From: Heterocephalus glaber
Taxonomy: Eukaryota > Chordata > Mammalia > Rodentia > Bathyergidae
NCBI RefSeq assembly: GCF_000247695.1
Contig: NW_004624855.1
Coordinates: forward strand, 596,541 to 660,540
Length of the DNA stretch: 64,000 nucleotides
Direction: 5' to 3'
The translations under genes were made by a program, and so were the position numbers. The notes under the pieces were generated by a model that searched no databases, was not told the DNA's origin, and saw only the letters and a list, made by a program, of their open reading frames with translations. This document shows, one piece after another, positions 33,606 through 46,099 of this stretch (position 1 is its first letter; every line of letters begins with the position of its first letter).

Positions 33606-36023
33606 AGCTTTATTATAAATGTAATACTGCTTAATGTTGTAAAAATAGCACAAAATATAATTATATTCACTGCTTTTACATATTTTAAGATAGAAATTTG
33701 ACCATAAGATTCAGTTTTATTTAAATTAAGGACCATTGATTTATTATGACTTATTTCCAAATCATTTTAATAATTTTTCTCTTTTTTCTGCATGTGTGTC
33801 TAAATTATCATTGATGCCTTTCTGTGTTGTGTAAATAGCACAACAAATGTCTATAAGGAATGTTCTAAAATATCATCATTGTGTTGCATATATATAATTC
33901 AGAATATATCTAATAAGCAATTACACTTAAATGAAATGTACTTTGAATTAAAAATTTAAGGATTAGAAAATTTTAAAGAGTTAATAATTGTTAAAATGAG
34001 TGAATAATTTAATTTGTTAATCTCCACAACAAATGGAATATTTTAAGATTGTAAAAAATAAAAAGATAAGGGAAGCTCACATGTACACGAACAAAGACTA
34101 GCCAATAGCTTTTATGTGAACTTGCTCTGATTTCAATAAAAACCTAGTCATCTACTATGTGGTTATTAAATAGATGTCTTCACTTTAGAAACCTAAGCCA
34201 TGAGTTTGCATTCAGTGTATGTTTGTACTTTAATAAACAGGTATGTACAAAGAAAAAACAAAAAGAGGAAAAGTTGAATTGTTTGTGTAATTTTTTTATT
34301 GAACCTTTACATTTATAATCAGAAAAAAATAGTAAGTTTTGAAGAAGTTTCTGAATAGTATATTTAGAAAAAAATGTTCATTCTCATTCTTTTGTTCATT
34401 ACATTGTCTTATAGCTCTTATAAATTTTTAATGCTCTAACAAAATTCCTTAGATTCTATTTAGCTTGTTATAGACTGGAAATTGGATATAGTGTTTAGAC
34501 ATTGGTCTGATGAGCGGTGTTTATGCCTGAGAGAATTAGGGCATACTTCTGCAACTTACATTGCCAAATGCATGTTGTCTATCAAATTTGCTACTTGGAG
34601 TGTTTCACCTGGCAATCCTGACCCTTAATAGGATCTCATCTGAATGTGTGTTTCACAGACTTCCTTGAACAGTAGAATACTTACTAATGAATATTATAAG
34701 TATCAAATCACTAGATAACTAAGGAAGATGGTGAGAATGGTCTTGAAATTACATACCTAAGATAATTAACTAACATACTTTGTCTGATATGATATCATCT
34801 CAGTTTTAGTCCTGGATATTTGTGAAGTAAGGTAAGAGCAGACACCATCCAACCCAAGGCCACTGTACCAACAGTCATCCACCTGCTATCTAAGGTCTGA
34901 AGTCAACTTCAACATCCCATGACATTCTACTTGGCTATTTGCCATGGCACTGTTCCAACATGTCATGCAAGAAAGTATTTCTAGTCTCCAGAATACCTCT
35001 GAATCCTACTACTTCCTTTTGTATATCTTTGTAACAATTTGAAAATGATGTGATATTGTTGCTTTTCCACAAGAGACCCAAAGTCTCCTGTTTAGGACTC
35101 AACATATCTTAGATATTAATATAATAGACTTCAGAACCACCCTCTCCTGAAATGGGTCCTAGAACAGATAGTATGCTGTTCAGATGCTGTGGCTAGCAGA
35201 GGTAGGGCCCAGCCTTACTTGCAAATTTACATCTCCCTGAACAGTCTTTAACCAAAGCCCAACAATGGTGAGGATGTTGCTGCAGCTCCACTGCCCACTC
35301 TCAATCCTCCAACCCTATCCCTATCAAGACCACTCTGAAGAGTGTCTCCAGAGTCTTACCTCCATGGGAGTTTACTTGATGGATCATTGGGCCTCCCATT
35401 CCTGTCTCTTCCTCTCTATTTGTTCCTTCCTTAGCAGAACATTTCTGTGCTATCCAGCCAAAGACAGACTTTATTTTCTAAAGACTGACATTACTAATAT
35501 TTTATATTCATTTGACTACATATTATGTATTATTATAGTTCTTATTTTAAGCTTTATACTACCTTTATCACTTGAGTAACCTTAATCTACCTATACATTA
35601 ATCTTTACTTTCTATTTGTGAAAATATTATTGTTAACTATCAACTAAAATTTTACTACTGTTGTGAAATATCAGACAAATGGCAAAACATAAATTTGACT
35701 AAACTGTCTCATCATTATGCATTTCTTTTTGTTTTATATTAAACCCTATGAAATAAATTACCTCATCAAATTACTCTTAGTTTTGCCTTTCTGCCACTCC
35801 ATTTCAGCTATTATCTCCTAAAGGACAAGGCTCTGGTTTCATTCATCTGTGGTAGTTAATAATAAAAGTTAAGTAAATAAATACAAAATTAAATGAGCAC
35901 ATCACTTTGTCTGGAAGTAACACATTAGAAATACTGTTGATATATTTTTTATAATATCCAATAAGAGGAAAACTGTCAAGCTTTTTTCTGTCTCTCAAAA
36001 CAGACTTAATGTAAGCTCTCTTT
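33606..36023. other. Unannotated, mostly AT-rich
   Basis: The segment 34840-35480 is less AT-rich and carries a 104-codon plus-strand frame (35265-35579) with no recognised domain. No repeat family assigned. Confidence 0.45.
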
Positions 36024-36362
36024 TAGTCAGTTTGGGCTTCTACAAGAAATTATGATGGCTTAGATGGCCTGAACACAACAGAAAACTATTCCTTACCATT
36101 CTGGAAGATGGAAGTCTGAGATCAGGTGCCAGCATGTTGAGATTTTTATGAGGGCCTTCTGTGTTACAGACTGCTGTCTTCTTGTGTGTTCACTTTCCAC
36201 CTTGGGGGAAAAGGAACCCTAGCTCTCTGGGATTTCTTTTAGAAAGGCACTAATCCCATTCATGACTCTTATGGCTCAATCACTTCCCAAAGGTCCTACT
36301 TTGAAGAATAGAAGTTCAACATATGAATTTGGGGGGAACATAGATATTGAATACATAACCTT
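36024..36362 (+). mobile_element. MaLR-like LTR (MLT1/MST group)
   Basis: CAGTTTGGGCTTCTACAAG, TTCTGGAAGATGGAAGTCTGAG, ATCAGGTGCCAGCATG, GGCACTAATCCCATTCATGA and CAACATATGAATTTGGGGG are standard landmarks of these old mammalian LTRs. No coding content. Confidence 0.8.
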
Positions 36363-36635
36363 ATATGAGGATGATTTGACAGAAAATCTTTGTCTCAGCA
36401 GACAAAGAATCACATTCACCTCTTGTGGAGGAATACTGTGTACCTTTCTTAGACAGCAAAAGGAGTAAGGGAGTAAGAGGACTGGTAACCTGCCAGCTGT
36501 TTATTTAATGCCATTTTGTAAATCATTTAACTTGAAGTGATTGCCACATGAAATAATCCATGTCATAGTTTTGGTTATTATTTTTTTGAAATTTTGAGAC
36601 ATTATTGGTTTTATTTATCAAGAAATTTGCACCTG

Positions 36636-36723
36636 GGGGTGGGGATTTAGCTCAGTGGTTCCTGTGCCTGCCTTGCAAGCACAAGGTCCTGAGTTTGAAG
36701 CCGAGTACCAAAAAAAAAAGGAA
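36636..36723 (+). mobile_element. ID-type SINE
   Basis: GGGGATTTAGCTCAGTGG, then GAGTTTGAAGCC (mutated B box), GAGTACC and an A tail. A perfect 15-bp target duplication (agaaatttgcacctg) lies at 36621-36635 and 36724-36738. Confidence 0.95.
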
Positions 36724-36738
36724 AGAAATTTGCACCTG

Positions 36739-37123
36739 AGCTCATTAGAGCTAAACTAGAAATAGGTTTCAATTTTAAAGGTCTTCAAATTTGAGGACAG
36801 CTATCCTTTCAAAGGGAATTGAATTGCATTAATCTGTTTCTGTGCATTGTATTAGAATCCACCTAACTAGGATGTACAAAGGAAATAAAGAAGTATTTGA
36901 TTATTAGTCATTTTTAGAGAAAAAAATGGAATTATATGCATACCTAGAGGGACTTGTGTTTTTAAGACTGATTTTTATATTTTGATATTGAGATACAATT
37001 TCCTGTCAGAGAATAAAGGTAGAGGTCAGTAATAAGTATTTGTATTTTCTGAATGTTAAAAAAACCACTCATCAGAGAATTGGTAACATTACCCTCCAGT
37101 AATAGTGATATAGGAGGAAGAGA
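36739..37123. other. Unannotated AT-rich sequence
   Basis: No gene or recognisable repeat. Confidence 0.5.
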
Positions 37124-37222
37124 TGTAACTCCCAAACCTACTAGATATCCGAAACGCGAGTTTGTATTCTGTAAAATTGAAGAACGAATTCTAGAAACAA
37201 CAGAGGTTAAGAGTAGGAAAAG

Positions 37223-37228
37223 TTTATT
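37223..37228 (-). promoter_or_regulatory. LTR polyadenylation signal
   Basis: AATAAA on the minus strand, placed about 85 bp after the LTR TATA box. Confidence 0.6.
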
Positions 37229-37310
37229 GGGAGAAAGAAAGCTTCTGCCTAAGAGGGACAGAAGGGGGACCGGAAAGTGGGTTGCCCACCCATCCCACTT
37301 TTCAAAGATG

Positions 37311-37317
37311 TTTTATA
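37311..37317 (-). promoter_or_regulatory. LTR TATA box
   Basis: TATAAAA on the minus strand upstream of the LTR poly(A) signal. Confidence 0.55.
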
Positions 37318-37820
37318 CAGCACAGCCATGTGGTGAGGCGGGTACAAAGTGGGACAAAACTATAAGACCCAATGGAAATCTACAAGGTGGGCATGAGGTG
37401 GGACAAAACCATGACCAAGCAATAAGATTACAAGTACAGTCACCCAGGTAATATTGATTAAATGGGGATCAAATGGGAAGACAAGTCACCTACAAGGAAT
37501 TTCCCATTTAGAATATCAATCACTGCTATCTATCTCTAGGGGAAGTGTATTTCTTTTCCTTTTTATAATGCTAACCAGTGAATGTGCCTCAATTGTTCTC
37601 CATGTTGGTTCCTTGCTGTGTTGGCTCCTGGAGAGCTGGTGCCTTAAGGGAGGCCTGTCTACCTGCCAACAAGGTATCTAATTAACTTACCTATCTATAA
37701 TAATAGGGCAGGGGTCAGTGATATTTCTGCCTTGTTACCTTCAGATTCTTGTAGTCAAGCCTAATGAGGAGTGGTAGGAGAGTACTAAATGTGGGGTCAA
37801 GGCTAGTTCTTCTCTTGTCC

Positions 37821-37925
37821 CTGTAAATAACTAACTGTGATTTGGGGAAGGCTATTTAATTTCTCTCAGCTTTGCTTATCTCCCCCATTAAATAGGAGAA
37901 ATCATTTCTGTCTGATTCAATCAGA
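37821..37925 (-). mobile_element. MIR SINE (old)
   Basis: The plus strand is antisense MIR: GTGATTTGGGGAAGGCTATTTAATTTCTCTCAG, TTATCTCCCCCATTAAATAGG. Confidence 0.68.
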
Positions 37926-40580
37926 GTTTTTATAAATATCAAATTAAGTAAAAGCTCTGGAAGTCTTAAATAAGTAATATGAAGAGTATGTAAAATATTT
38001 TGATTTTCATTGTTATAAAATTTGGCATGAGAACAGTCAGTAAACCTTCAGTGTCTTCAACAAATGCTGTTAAGCACAACTGATCTGATTATATCATATA
38101 TAAGTAATAAAGAAAGGATTTATCCTGGTTTTGTTGTAGTGTACTTTGTTCTTTTGGTTTGTTCTAGTTCTTTGAAGATGAGAAAAAATTCTGTAATGAT
38201 TTGTACCAGAAACATAAAGGCAAGACTCATTAAACCAAAAAGCTCCTGAATGAACTCTAGTGCTGAGGAAATTCAGCATATGCTACCAGTCAAATGTTTT
38301 GTTTGGTGTATGTTTCACATTTGTTATATCGAGAAACCAAAGCACTGAGTAATAATGGCATACCAAATACCTTTAGTACAAACAAATGGAAAATGTTTTA
38401 TCATAAGCCCAAAGAATTAAAACTGTGGTGAAGCTTAAGAATAATCCAAACTGAGACATATGTGAAAACAGTTAAGATCAAGGGAAAAGTGATGTTTTCC
38501 TAATCAGTGTCCCAGTGGCTTAGTCCTCTCCTCTCCTCCCCTCCCCTCCCCTCCCCTCCCTCACTCCTGCTGTCTTTTTTTTTTCCTCAGACACATTAAC
38601 TGTATTTTAATTAGACACATATTTGCTTTTGTTCATGGAAAGGGGACATCAAATTAACATAAGCAATAATATCTTTTAAATGACTAAATTTTCTTTGGTC
38701 TAATTACAGGGCCAAAAATGAATATGCTTTTACGTGGTTATTACTTTTGGCTTAGGTTTAACTTCTTAAACTTAAAAAATATTTTTTAAATTAAGTTAAC
38801 TAAGTAAATGCTATTATGTGTATGCCATAGAAGATATTTATACTAATGAATGGACAATATAATGAGTAAAATTTTACTTAAACTTCTAACCTCTAATAAC
38901 ACAGCTGAACTAATTCATCTATTATAAATCCTAATTCTTCAGTCTTCAAGTACCATATTCATTTGCTAATTGCCTACATCTGTTGTTCCCCAATTACTAA
39001 TTCTGAGGAGAAAATTTTTAGACTCCCTTTTCACAATTAATTTTTCATCTAGCAGGTTATACTTATCAAACATGTCTAAAAAGTTGAAAAGAACAAAGGG
39101 TTATAATATGTGATTAATTCAAAGTTAATTATTTCAGAGTCATGTGACATTAATTACTTTCAAGTAATGGATGTGTTCTATATTTTTTTAATTCTCTGCA
39201 TTAGAATACCATGGACATAATTATAACCTGAATTATTTTCCTCACATATAAGATTAATATGATTCCTACATTAAGCACACTTAAAATTGAAATATCAAAA
39301 CACCCAGTGGGAATTGAACACATTTTCTACAGTCATTGCTGCTTTGCAAGTGACTTATTTGTGCAATTTAAAATTCAATATTTCACTTGCCTTTTCAGGG
39401 AAATGTAGCAAACTTTGTTGCTAGCAGTCCACAAAATCAAGAGGAGTATCTTTTCTCAACAACTTTAGCTTTGCACTGCATGATCCAGATTGTAAAATGA
39501 ATTTGAGCTAGAATAGAAGACATTTTGTGAACAAATTGAAAACAACAAAGAAAAACACAAGATCACTTATTATTAAACAAGGGAAATAAATGACACTGAG
39601 TCTGTTGAATTTTTTAAACCTACAACTTTGCATTTATTATCACTCAAGGTGTGTGATTTCCAGAAAAACTTTTCTAGTCCATCATACTCTACAGTTAAGA
39701 TAACTTTCATTGTCACAGAGATAACATAAAACATTGTCCTCTCAGCTGCCCCTTTCAAATAACTTAAAATCTCTAATTCTATACTGTTAGCATCCCTAGG
39801 TTCCTAAACAATGTGATTTTGCATCAAGGTTTTGTTTGTATGGGAGATGTATAGAAATTCTTTTCAACATTTTGACCGTAATTTATATAAAAACATAGAA
39901 GTCACATCAGAATGTAAAAATCTCCAAGGGAGAATTACTATGAGAGAATAGAATCAACAGTGAATTGGTTGTGATAAGTTGGAACAACAGGCCAAGCTGA
40001 AATTGGACTTACTGGGAATGAAATTTTACATTAGTTGCTTTTGAAAAATAGGATATTATACAATACTGGAATTGAATGTGATCTGATCTCCTGGGCAGCA
40101 GATGTTCTGTGCCTCCAAGTCGAGCACAAGCTCTGTGTGGGCCAGTGATAGCAACTACAGGCAAAACTAATAGTCGTGGAAGGGTTAGTTGAAGTGTGAT
40201 GCAGTCCAACAAATTAGAAGTGTTACATAGTTTTCTCTTCTTATAAGGAGGGCTGGTTCTGAGAAAGTGCTTTCATGTTGCAGAGCTGACCAGGGAGGGG
40301 AAAAACTAAGAAGAATAGAATTTTAGGAGAATTGCAGAGAGCCAGGCTGCCTGGGTTTGAGACTGGGCTGAGGAAAGACATTCCTGAGGGGACGAGGTTG
40401 AGGTAACCTAGTCTTAGAGGGAAAAAGGAGGAAAAGAAAGATGTGATCAGTTGTCACATTGGCGGACCTAGGTGGGGACATTTTCTGATGATGTGACTGC
40501 ACTGGGCAGAGGCATCAGGATGATCCAAGAAGGCCTGGTTCATCGGCATGGCCCTCCTGGCTATCCTGGGGAATGGTCCA
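37926..40580. other. Unannotated AT-rich sequence
   Basis: Contains a (TCCCC)n tract at 38525-38571. No gene; no repeat family recognised in about 2.6 kb. Confidence 0.5.
38525..38571. repeat. (TCCCC)n pyrimidine tract
   Basis: About nine CT/CCCCT units; a polypurine/polypyrimidine stretch. Confidence 0.9.
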
Positions 40581-40661
40581 CAGTGATGGCAAACCTTTTA
40601 GAGTTTTTAATGATAACAAACAGCTGGCTGTGGCATGCATTCCATAGGTTCCCTACCATTG
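40581..40661 (+). mobile_element. 80-bp hAT-type MITE, copy 1
   Basis: Begins CAGTGATGGCAAACCTTTTAG and ends CCATAGGTTCCCTACCATTG, imperfect inverted ends. It aligns along its length with the reverse complement of 59440-59519. The ends resemble the rodent URR1-type hAT elements; that name is from memory and unverified. No clear 8-bp duplication remains. Confidence 0.72.
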
Positions 40662-41356
40662 GTCTATTCCATTATCTGTTCAGTATGTCAAACTGAGCTT
40701 TTGTTCCTAGTCCTTGGCTTGGCATCTTAAAGGATTCAGAAAAACTAAACTTTTTCAACAGAGGAAAATTGGGATAACATATTACTTGGAAATTGTGGTG
40801 GGAAGATTTTGGACTGGAGTGGAAATGTTTAATTTTGAGAAGAATAGACCAGAGGCCACCAACTTCAACCTTTAGTTATTTGTGGCCCTGTCACTTGGGA
40901 GGAGGAGTCCGTTTACCCAGATTTGCCCTATAAGAGTGATCCTAAAAGGTGGCTGTCAGTTTAGGAAGAGGAAGGGCTCTGTGAGGGGCTGGAGGTGTTC
41001 TTCAGTGGATTAGCAAACCTGGCAGAGAGTGAGCTGGTCACCACAGATGCCCCAGCAGAATTTGGACAACCTTCTCTGCAAGGAGTTTGTTGGAGTGCTC
41101 TGTGCACTGGGAGGAGGGTTTAGGTGACTACCAGTTTTCATTTCCAAATCAAAAGTAGGGAAGGAATAAATATTCCCACTGAAGCTCAGGCATGTTAAGC
41201 CACTAGCTGTTAAGTGTTCAAATAGCTGTTGCATGTTGATCTCTGACCTTTCAATCCAAAGCATGTACTCCTCATCCATCATGCTGTCTCTAAGAATGAA
41301 CCAACATCTCACTATTAAATGCTCTTGTTGAAATCCATATGTTAATATTTATGACA
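40662..41356. other. Unannotated sequence
   Basis: A 100-codon minus-strand open frame (41010-41312) shows no recognised domain. No repeat assigned. Confidence 0.4.
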
Positions 41357-41387
41357 GATGATGATGATGATGATGATGACGACGATG
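41357..41387. repeat. (GAT)n/(GAC)n microsatellite
   Basis: About ten GAT/GAC units at the tail side of the adjacent composite SINE. Confidence 0.92.
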
Positions 41388-41575
41388 TATTACTGAGAAT
41401 TGAACATAGGGCCATCCCACTGAGCTATATTCCAAGGCTTTTAAAAAATTTCATTGTTTTAAGACAGGACCTGGCTAGGTTGCTAATTTTACCTGCATGC
41501 TTGAACTTGTGATCCTCCTGCCTCAGCCTCATAGAGTGCAGGGATTACAGGCACCATACCTGCAACAAGTATGTT
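41388..41575 (-). mobile_element. B1-ID composite SINE (B1-dID-like)
   Basis: On the minus strand a B1-like half (antisense of GTGATCCTCCTGCCTCAGCC and GCAGGGATTACAGGC) precedes an ID-like half (antisense of GAATTGAACATAGGG and CCCACTGAGCTATATTCC). The two halves are joined by an A-rich linker and share one orientation. A (GAT)n tract stands where the tail should be. Confidence 0.8.
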
Positions 41576-41659
41576 TTTATAGATTTAGAGAATAGAATAT
41601 TTATTGCTTATGACATGGGTACTGTATTAATGAGACACAGAGTAGAATTTCATTTGTTC

Positions 41660-41775
41660 TTGTTATTAGCTGTGTGACCTTTGGGTAAGTAACTTCTCTG
41701 GGGTTCAGCTAACCCATTCATTAGTTATTTCATGGGCCTATTTTGAGAATTAAATGGAATATCAAGAGAAAGCAA
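41660..41775 (-). mobile_element. MIR SINE (old)
   Basis: Antisense MIR on the plus strand: AGCTGTGTGACCTTTGGGTAAGTAACTTCTCTG, then TTTGAGAATTAAATGG. Confidence 0.75.
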
Positions 41776-42382
41776 CTTATATTAGTGGTTTCTACTGAAA
41801 AATAAAACAGTAGAGAAACCATGAGTTATATCCCCACAGGTAATGCTAGAATTGAAAATACTCAGAATTACTGGACTAATTCTTTGTACTTGTGGTGCCT
41901 GTTATCTGGATTCCCTTAGCTTCTACAACCTGAGAATTTGGAACCTGTAATATAAAATAACTTCTGCAGTCAGCTGAAGTTTTACTTGACTGTCACTTCA
42001 GCAAACTCACCACACACCAACCATCATTGTTAGCAAGCTTCCAGGGCACAGGAAACTATCTGTAAGTCAAACACCTGCCTGTTCACTGGAATGTCAATCC
42101 TTAATGGCATTCCTGTGTTCACAAGTCACTAGCCAACCCCCAAATGCCAGTGTATCTCAGCAGAAACTGGAGCTTATAACTCTCTGCTAGACAACAGCAG
42201 GACAGAGTGGCTTCTAACTCTTACATGTAAGGTTTTTTAAGGTTTTCCTGACCTTATTGCTCCTCATTGTTTGGTATTAACTGCTACATCAAGGATGGCT
42301 GCTTTTGACAGTAGTTACTAGACTACAAATACTCAAAAAGGACCTGGATTCCGAATAATTCAGGATTCAGGAGACTTCTCTG
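41776..42382. other. Unannotated sequence
   Basis: No gene or recognisable repeat. Confidence 0.5.
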
Positions 42383-42393
42383 AAAGCCTTTCT

Positions 42394-42476
42394 TTTTTTT
42401 TTTTTTTTGGTACTAGGGATTGAACTTGGGTACTTGTGGCAGCAGAAACCGCTGAGCCAAATCCCTGGCCCCACCC
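42394..42476 (-). mobile_element. ID-type SINE
   Basis: Minus strand: GGCCAGGGATTTGGCTCAG, a few bases missing in the centre, AAGTTCAATCCC, AGTACC and a tail. Near-identical repeats (aaagcctttct / aaaggcctttct) flank it at 42383-42393 and 42477-42488. Confidence 0.92.
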
Positions 42477-42558
42477 AAAGGCCTTTCTACCCTCAGCTGA
42501 ACTGCCTAGAGCCTAGAAAATGCAAATACCTGGGGCTGTAATCTACTGTCTTGCAAGC

Positions 42559-42957
42559 TTTTTTTTTCATATAGTTAATTGGTACATTTTAGGTATACCG
42601 TACAGTTACATTCATCATTGGGAACTTACACCTTTACATGATGTATCTTGGTTCTTATTTTTTTCCCATTCCCCTGCCCTCCCTTCAACCCCTCTATCCC
42701 TCCCTGTTTACAAAGACTTTGTTTCCATTTTTTCCTTTTCTTATATTTTTTCCTTTCCCCTACCCCTCCCACTTCTCCTACCCCTTTACACCTTTTCTTC
42801 CTATTTCACATTATCAGTTATACATTTTGATCCTTATTTACACTTTTAGTTTCTCACACCAGAGAAACTATTTGGTATTTACACATACATGTGTGTCCTA
42901 TTTATTTCACTTGAAAGTATGGCCTGAATGTGCATCCATTTAGCTATAAATGTCTCT
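42559..42957 (-). mobile_element. L1 3' UTR fragment
   Basis: A T run, then GGTACATTTTAGGTATACC, CATTCATCATTGGGAACTT, a long C/T-rich stretch and ATTTCACTTGAAAGTATGG ... TTTAGCTATAAATGTCTCT, in the same order as the copies at 28101 and 55769. It stops just before ORF2 begins. No target duplication found. Confidence 0.88.
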
Positions 42958-42984
42958 AGAAGGCTTGAGAATTTTAATTCATCC

Positions 42985-43410
42985 ATCACCCTATGTGATT
43001 GCTTTATTTTCCTACTTTGAGAACCCCCAACTCCTTCCATTTTTCAAAGCCAAATCTAGTCCAAAGCCTATGCAGGCTCTTACAGCTGCTTCTCTTCTCC
43101 TTTCCTCTCCATACTCTCTCTCCATGCTGGTCACGGGCCAGGGTCTCCACAACTCCTGCCATGCTCCTCCTCTGCTTCTCCTCAGCATCCACAGGGTACA
43201 ACCTTACCTCCTTAGGCCTCCCCTGAAATGTCTTCTAATAAGTCTTGTCCTGACCACCCTATGGAAGATGAACGCCCTTCCATCCTGCCCCACCCAAAAT
43301 CATCGGCTTGTTCTTTTTTTTTCCTCTACACATCTTACAGGTTTATGCTTGATATAGTCTGCTGTTTGTCTCCCCACAGGAGGGTAATGGTTTCTGCTAC
43401 TTTGTAAATT
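42985..43410 (+). mobile_element. L2 LINE 3' fragment
   Basis: TTTTCAAAGCCAAATCTAG, CTCCTTTCCTCTCCATAC, TGAAATGTCTTCTAATAAG, CCTGACCACCC and TGTCTCCCCACAGGAGGG match the L2 3' end in order. It begins right after the L1 fragment. The 135-codon frame on it is a shadow. Confidence 0.65.
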
Positions 43411-45708
43411 GTTGTAGGGTCCCAGCCCAAATCCACATGGAGCCCTGGGAGGGTACTCAGTTGATGAAAGTAGAGGCAGTCTCTGGGAAGAGGGTGTGTG
43501 TGCAGGGGTGTTTGTTTCTAAAATGGTTGCAGACCTCTTCTGATAATGATCCTACACTTTCCCTTCATGTTGGATTTTAATTTATTTTGAGTATGACATT
43601 GAAAATAGTGAAAATTAGAGACACAAACTCAAGTATTCCAGAGTTACTTGTTGCCTGTATAGTGTGAAAGGTATGAGACAGATATCTGGACAGACATCCA
43701 GCATTTCTAGAGTCTTTACTCTTTTAATGTAATAGATTTCAGTACTACCTTTTACTATGTTACTTGTTATTAAGCTACTGCCTTAATAATTTGTAATTTT
43801 TTTTAGTTTATATAGCACCTTATACATATGAATAATATATAGAAATAGATAAAATAGTATGTTTATTTTTGATTTTATAATTGAGTCAATAATCTTGAGT
43901 CAACAAAGTCTTGTTTCATATTCTGGCTCCTTTTCCTGTGGTATATATCTGCCTATGTATGTTTTGGGAGTTGTATTGCACATGACAGTGCCCTAGAATT
44001 TAGGCAAATTCTACACAAAACTTGTTTTTGAGAAGTAACTTTTTGGGTAAATAGAAAATTTTGATAGTATTTCTAATACTTCAGTTTTAATTTATATCAT
44101 TTGCATGTGTCCTGTATAGTCTTTCACTGTTTAATTTGAGAGTTTACTAATCACCATTAAATTCTGTATCACAACAAAATTCAGCATCAGCATCCCAGTG
44201 TTTTCTCCACATGGATGTTCACAAGGATTTTCTTCTTTTGTTGTAGGATTGTAAGAACCTGGTTTGCAGGCAATTAAACTATGATTTAAGTAGTCTGGAT
44301 TTTTTTTCAGTAAGTCTGATTTTTAACATGATTTCACAAGATTCCTGGAAAATGAGTTAAACAAAAGAATGTATCCCTGACACCTAGACATCTGAGATAT
44401 AAACCTGCCTGATGGTGCTGTTTTTTTTTTTTGTTTCCCTTTTGATGAAGAAGCTGTAAGTTCAAAAGGGAGGAGACAAATGAACAGGAAGATTTAAGAC
44501 TGAAATCAACCTTAGTATAAGAAAAATAGAAGGCAGATTGACATTCGTAGTGTGAACAATTATGAATTTTCTTTGGACAGTTTCCCCAGTTACTAATTGA
44601 ACCATGTTTAAATTATCAAAATAAAAATGAAAGGATTTCACTGTTCTGGTGAGAAATTTTTTTCTCCTAAAATAAAGATACAGATCGATGTTTATTTTAA
44701 ATATCCAATATATCCATTCTTATTTAAAAAAATGCTTACAAATAGACTCAATATAAATACATTTTGCAGCTCTGGCCAAAGCCAGACTTTTAAGTAATTG
44801 ACCATTGTGTTAATATGTCCCTAGATTTCCATTTTATTGATGCTGCTTCTGTTTAGAATTAAGCCGATATGTCTTCGCATTTCTCCCAGCCCCACCATAA
44901 TTGACCTAGCAGGCTGCCATGTGAGGCCCCATTGGTCATCACTGGGAGAAGATGTCCTGACTCTCTTATTTGACTGACAAGAAAACCTCTATTTTAAAAA
45001 TCATTGTCTTGTGCTTTTTTATCAGTAAATAGCACCCAGTTACCGGGCATGTGTACACTGAAATAGATAGTTCTGTCTCTTTAATGTGCCTTCTCCGCAG
45101 CAAAGGAGTGTGGCTAAAAGCAACCAGGTCTTCATCTGATTGTAATGGACCTTCACATTGAGGACAGAGCTTGTTGAAATTTAATGTTGTCACAGGTTGT
45201 TGTTTTGTTTTGTTTTTTACCTCTTACGAGAAAGCTGTATATATATATATGTCACAGGTCAGTTGATCTTAAGTAGGCTGGCATCCTACACCTTGTCATT
45301 TTCTCCTAGATTCTGTTGAGATCTATTATTGTCAGCAATAAGAAAATGCAAAACTATGGACTCAATCTTGACAGTATTGACAACTGGATGCATTTCTATG
45401 TCACATGGCACCACAAACCTTATGCCACTTTTTTTTTTATTAAGACACAGTTTTTCTTTGATGTATAAGCTGGGTTTTAAGTAGCTGTAACCTTGGGTTT
45501 TTGGATATTTCTAGTTTTGACTTTTGAAACTATTTTGCTCTTCCTCCATGTACTGTGTGGAAAAGGCATATTTAAGAATGAAGATTATATTATAGCAGTG
45601 TCAAAAAATACCAGAATAACTGTCCATTGTGTGTTGAAAGTTATGTCCGCAGATCTAGACATACCCCATGTTAGAAATGCAAGCCCTAGAATAAATCACA
45701 CAATGAAC
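43411..45708. other. Unannotated AT-rich sequence
   Basis: No gene or repeat family recognised; a short (TA)n lies at about 45238-45250. Confidence 0.5.
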
Positions 45709-45724
45709 CTTGATGACATGTTTT

Positions 45725-45808
45725 ATATTTTTTTGGTTTTTTTGGTATTGAACTCGGACCTTCTGCTTTTGAGGCAGACAGCAGAACCACTGAGCTAAAT
45801 CCCCGGCC
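45725..45808 (-). mobile_element. ID-type SINE with a small deletion
   Basis: Minus strand: GGCCGGGGATTTAGCTCAG present, but several bases are missing between the B box (GAGTTCAATACC) and the tail. A 16-bp duplication with one mismatch (cttgatgacatgtttt / cttaatgacatgtttt) lies at 45709-45724 and 45809-45824. Confidence 0.93.
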
Positions 45809-46099
45809 CTTAATGACATGTTTTTTAAAACTATACATGAGTACATTCTATAAATATTAAAGCATTCCACATATATGTAAAGGACAAGAGCTACAGGAAA
45901 AGTACAGGTAATATGGATGTGGGAATTTTTGCTGGAGAGAATATGAGATAAGGAAAATAGATCATTAAGAGGAGATTGATGTTTATAGAGAGACAGGAAA
46001 AGATTGGGGAAATCATCTACTTCAAATATTCCATGTTATTCTAGAAAGGCTTCTGTTTGCCTGGAATATAGGTTCCCAGGAAGAGAAAATGTGAAGATA

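Larger units (their letters stand above)
37124..37680 (-). mobile_element. Retroviral LTR (ERV1-like), boundaries approximate
   Basis: The minus strand has TATAAAA (37317 to 37311) and, about 85 bp on, CCAATAAA (signal at 37228 to 37223), followed by a short U5 down to a possible TGTAAC terminus at 37124. A TATA box and poly(A) signal this close together are typical of gammaretroviral-type LTRs with a short R. I could not find matching flanking repeats, so the U3 end is a guess. The 132- and 75-codon plus-strand frames over it are shadows. Confidence 0.65.

Noticed and set aside
35265..35579. Plus-strand frame of 104 codons as a possible gene
   Set aside because: No recognisable domain, no splice or promoter context, and a hydrophobic AT-driven C-terminal half.
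37053..37681. Plus-strand frames of 132 and 75 codons
   Set aside because: They lie antisense over an LTR with its own TATA box and poly(A) signal; no retroviral or host domain is visible.
42520..43357. Pyrimidine-rich frames of 101-135 codons
   Set aside because: They cover an antisense L1 3' UTR and an L2 fragment; the hydrophobic proteins reflect C/T-rich repeat DNA.
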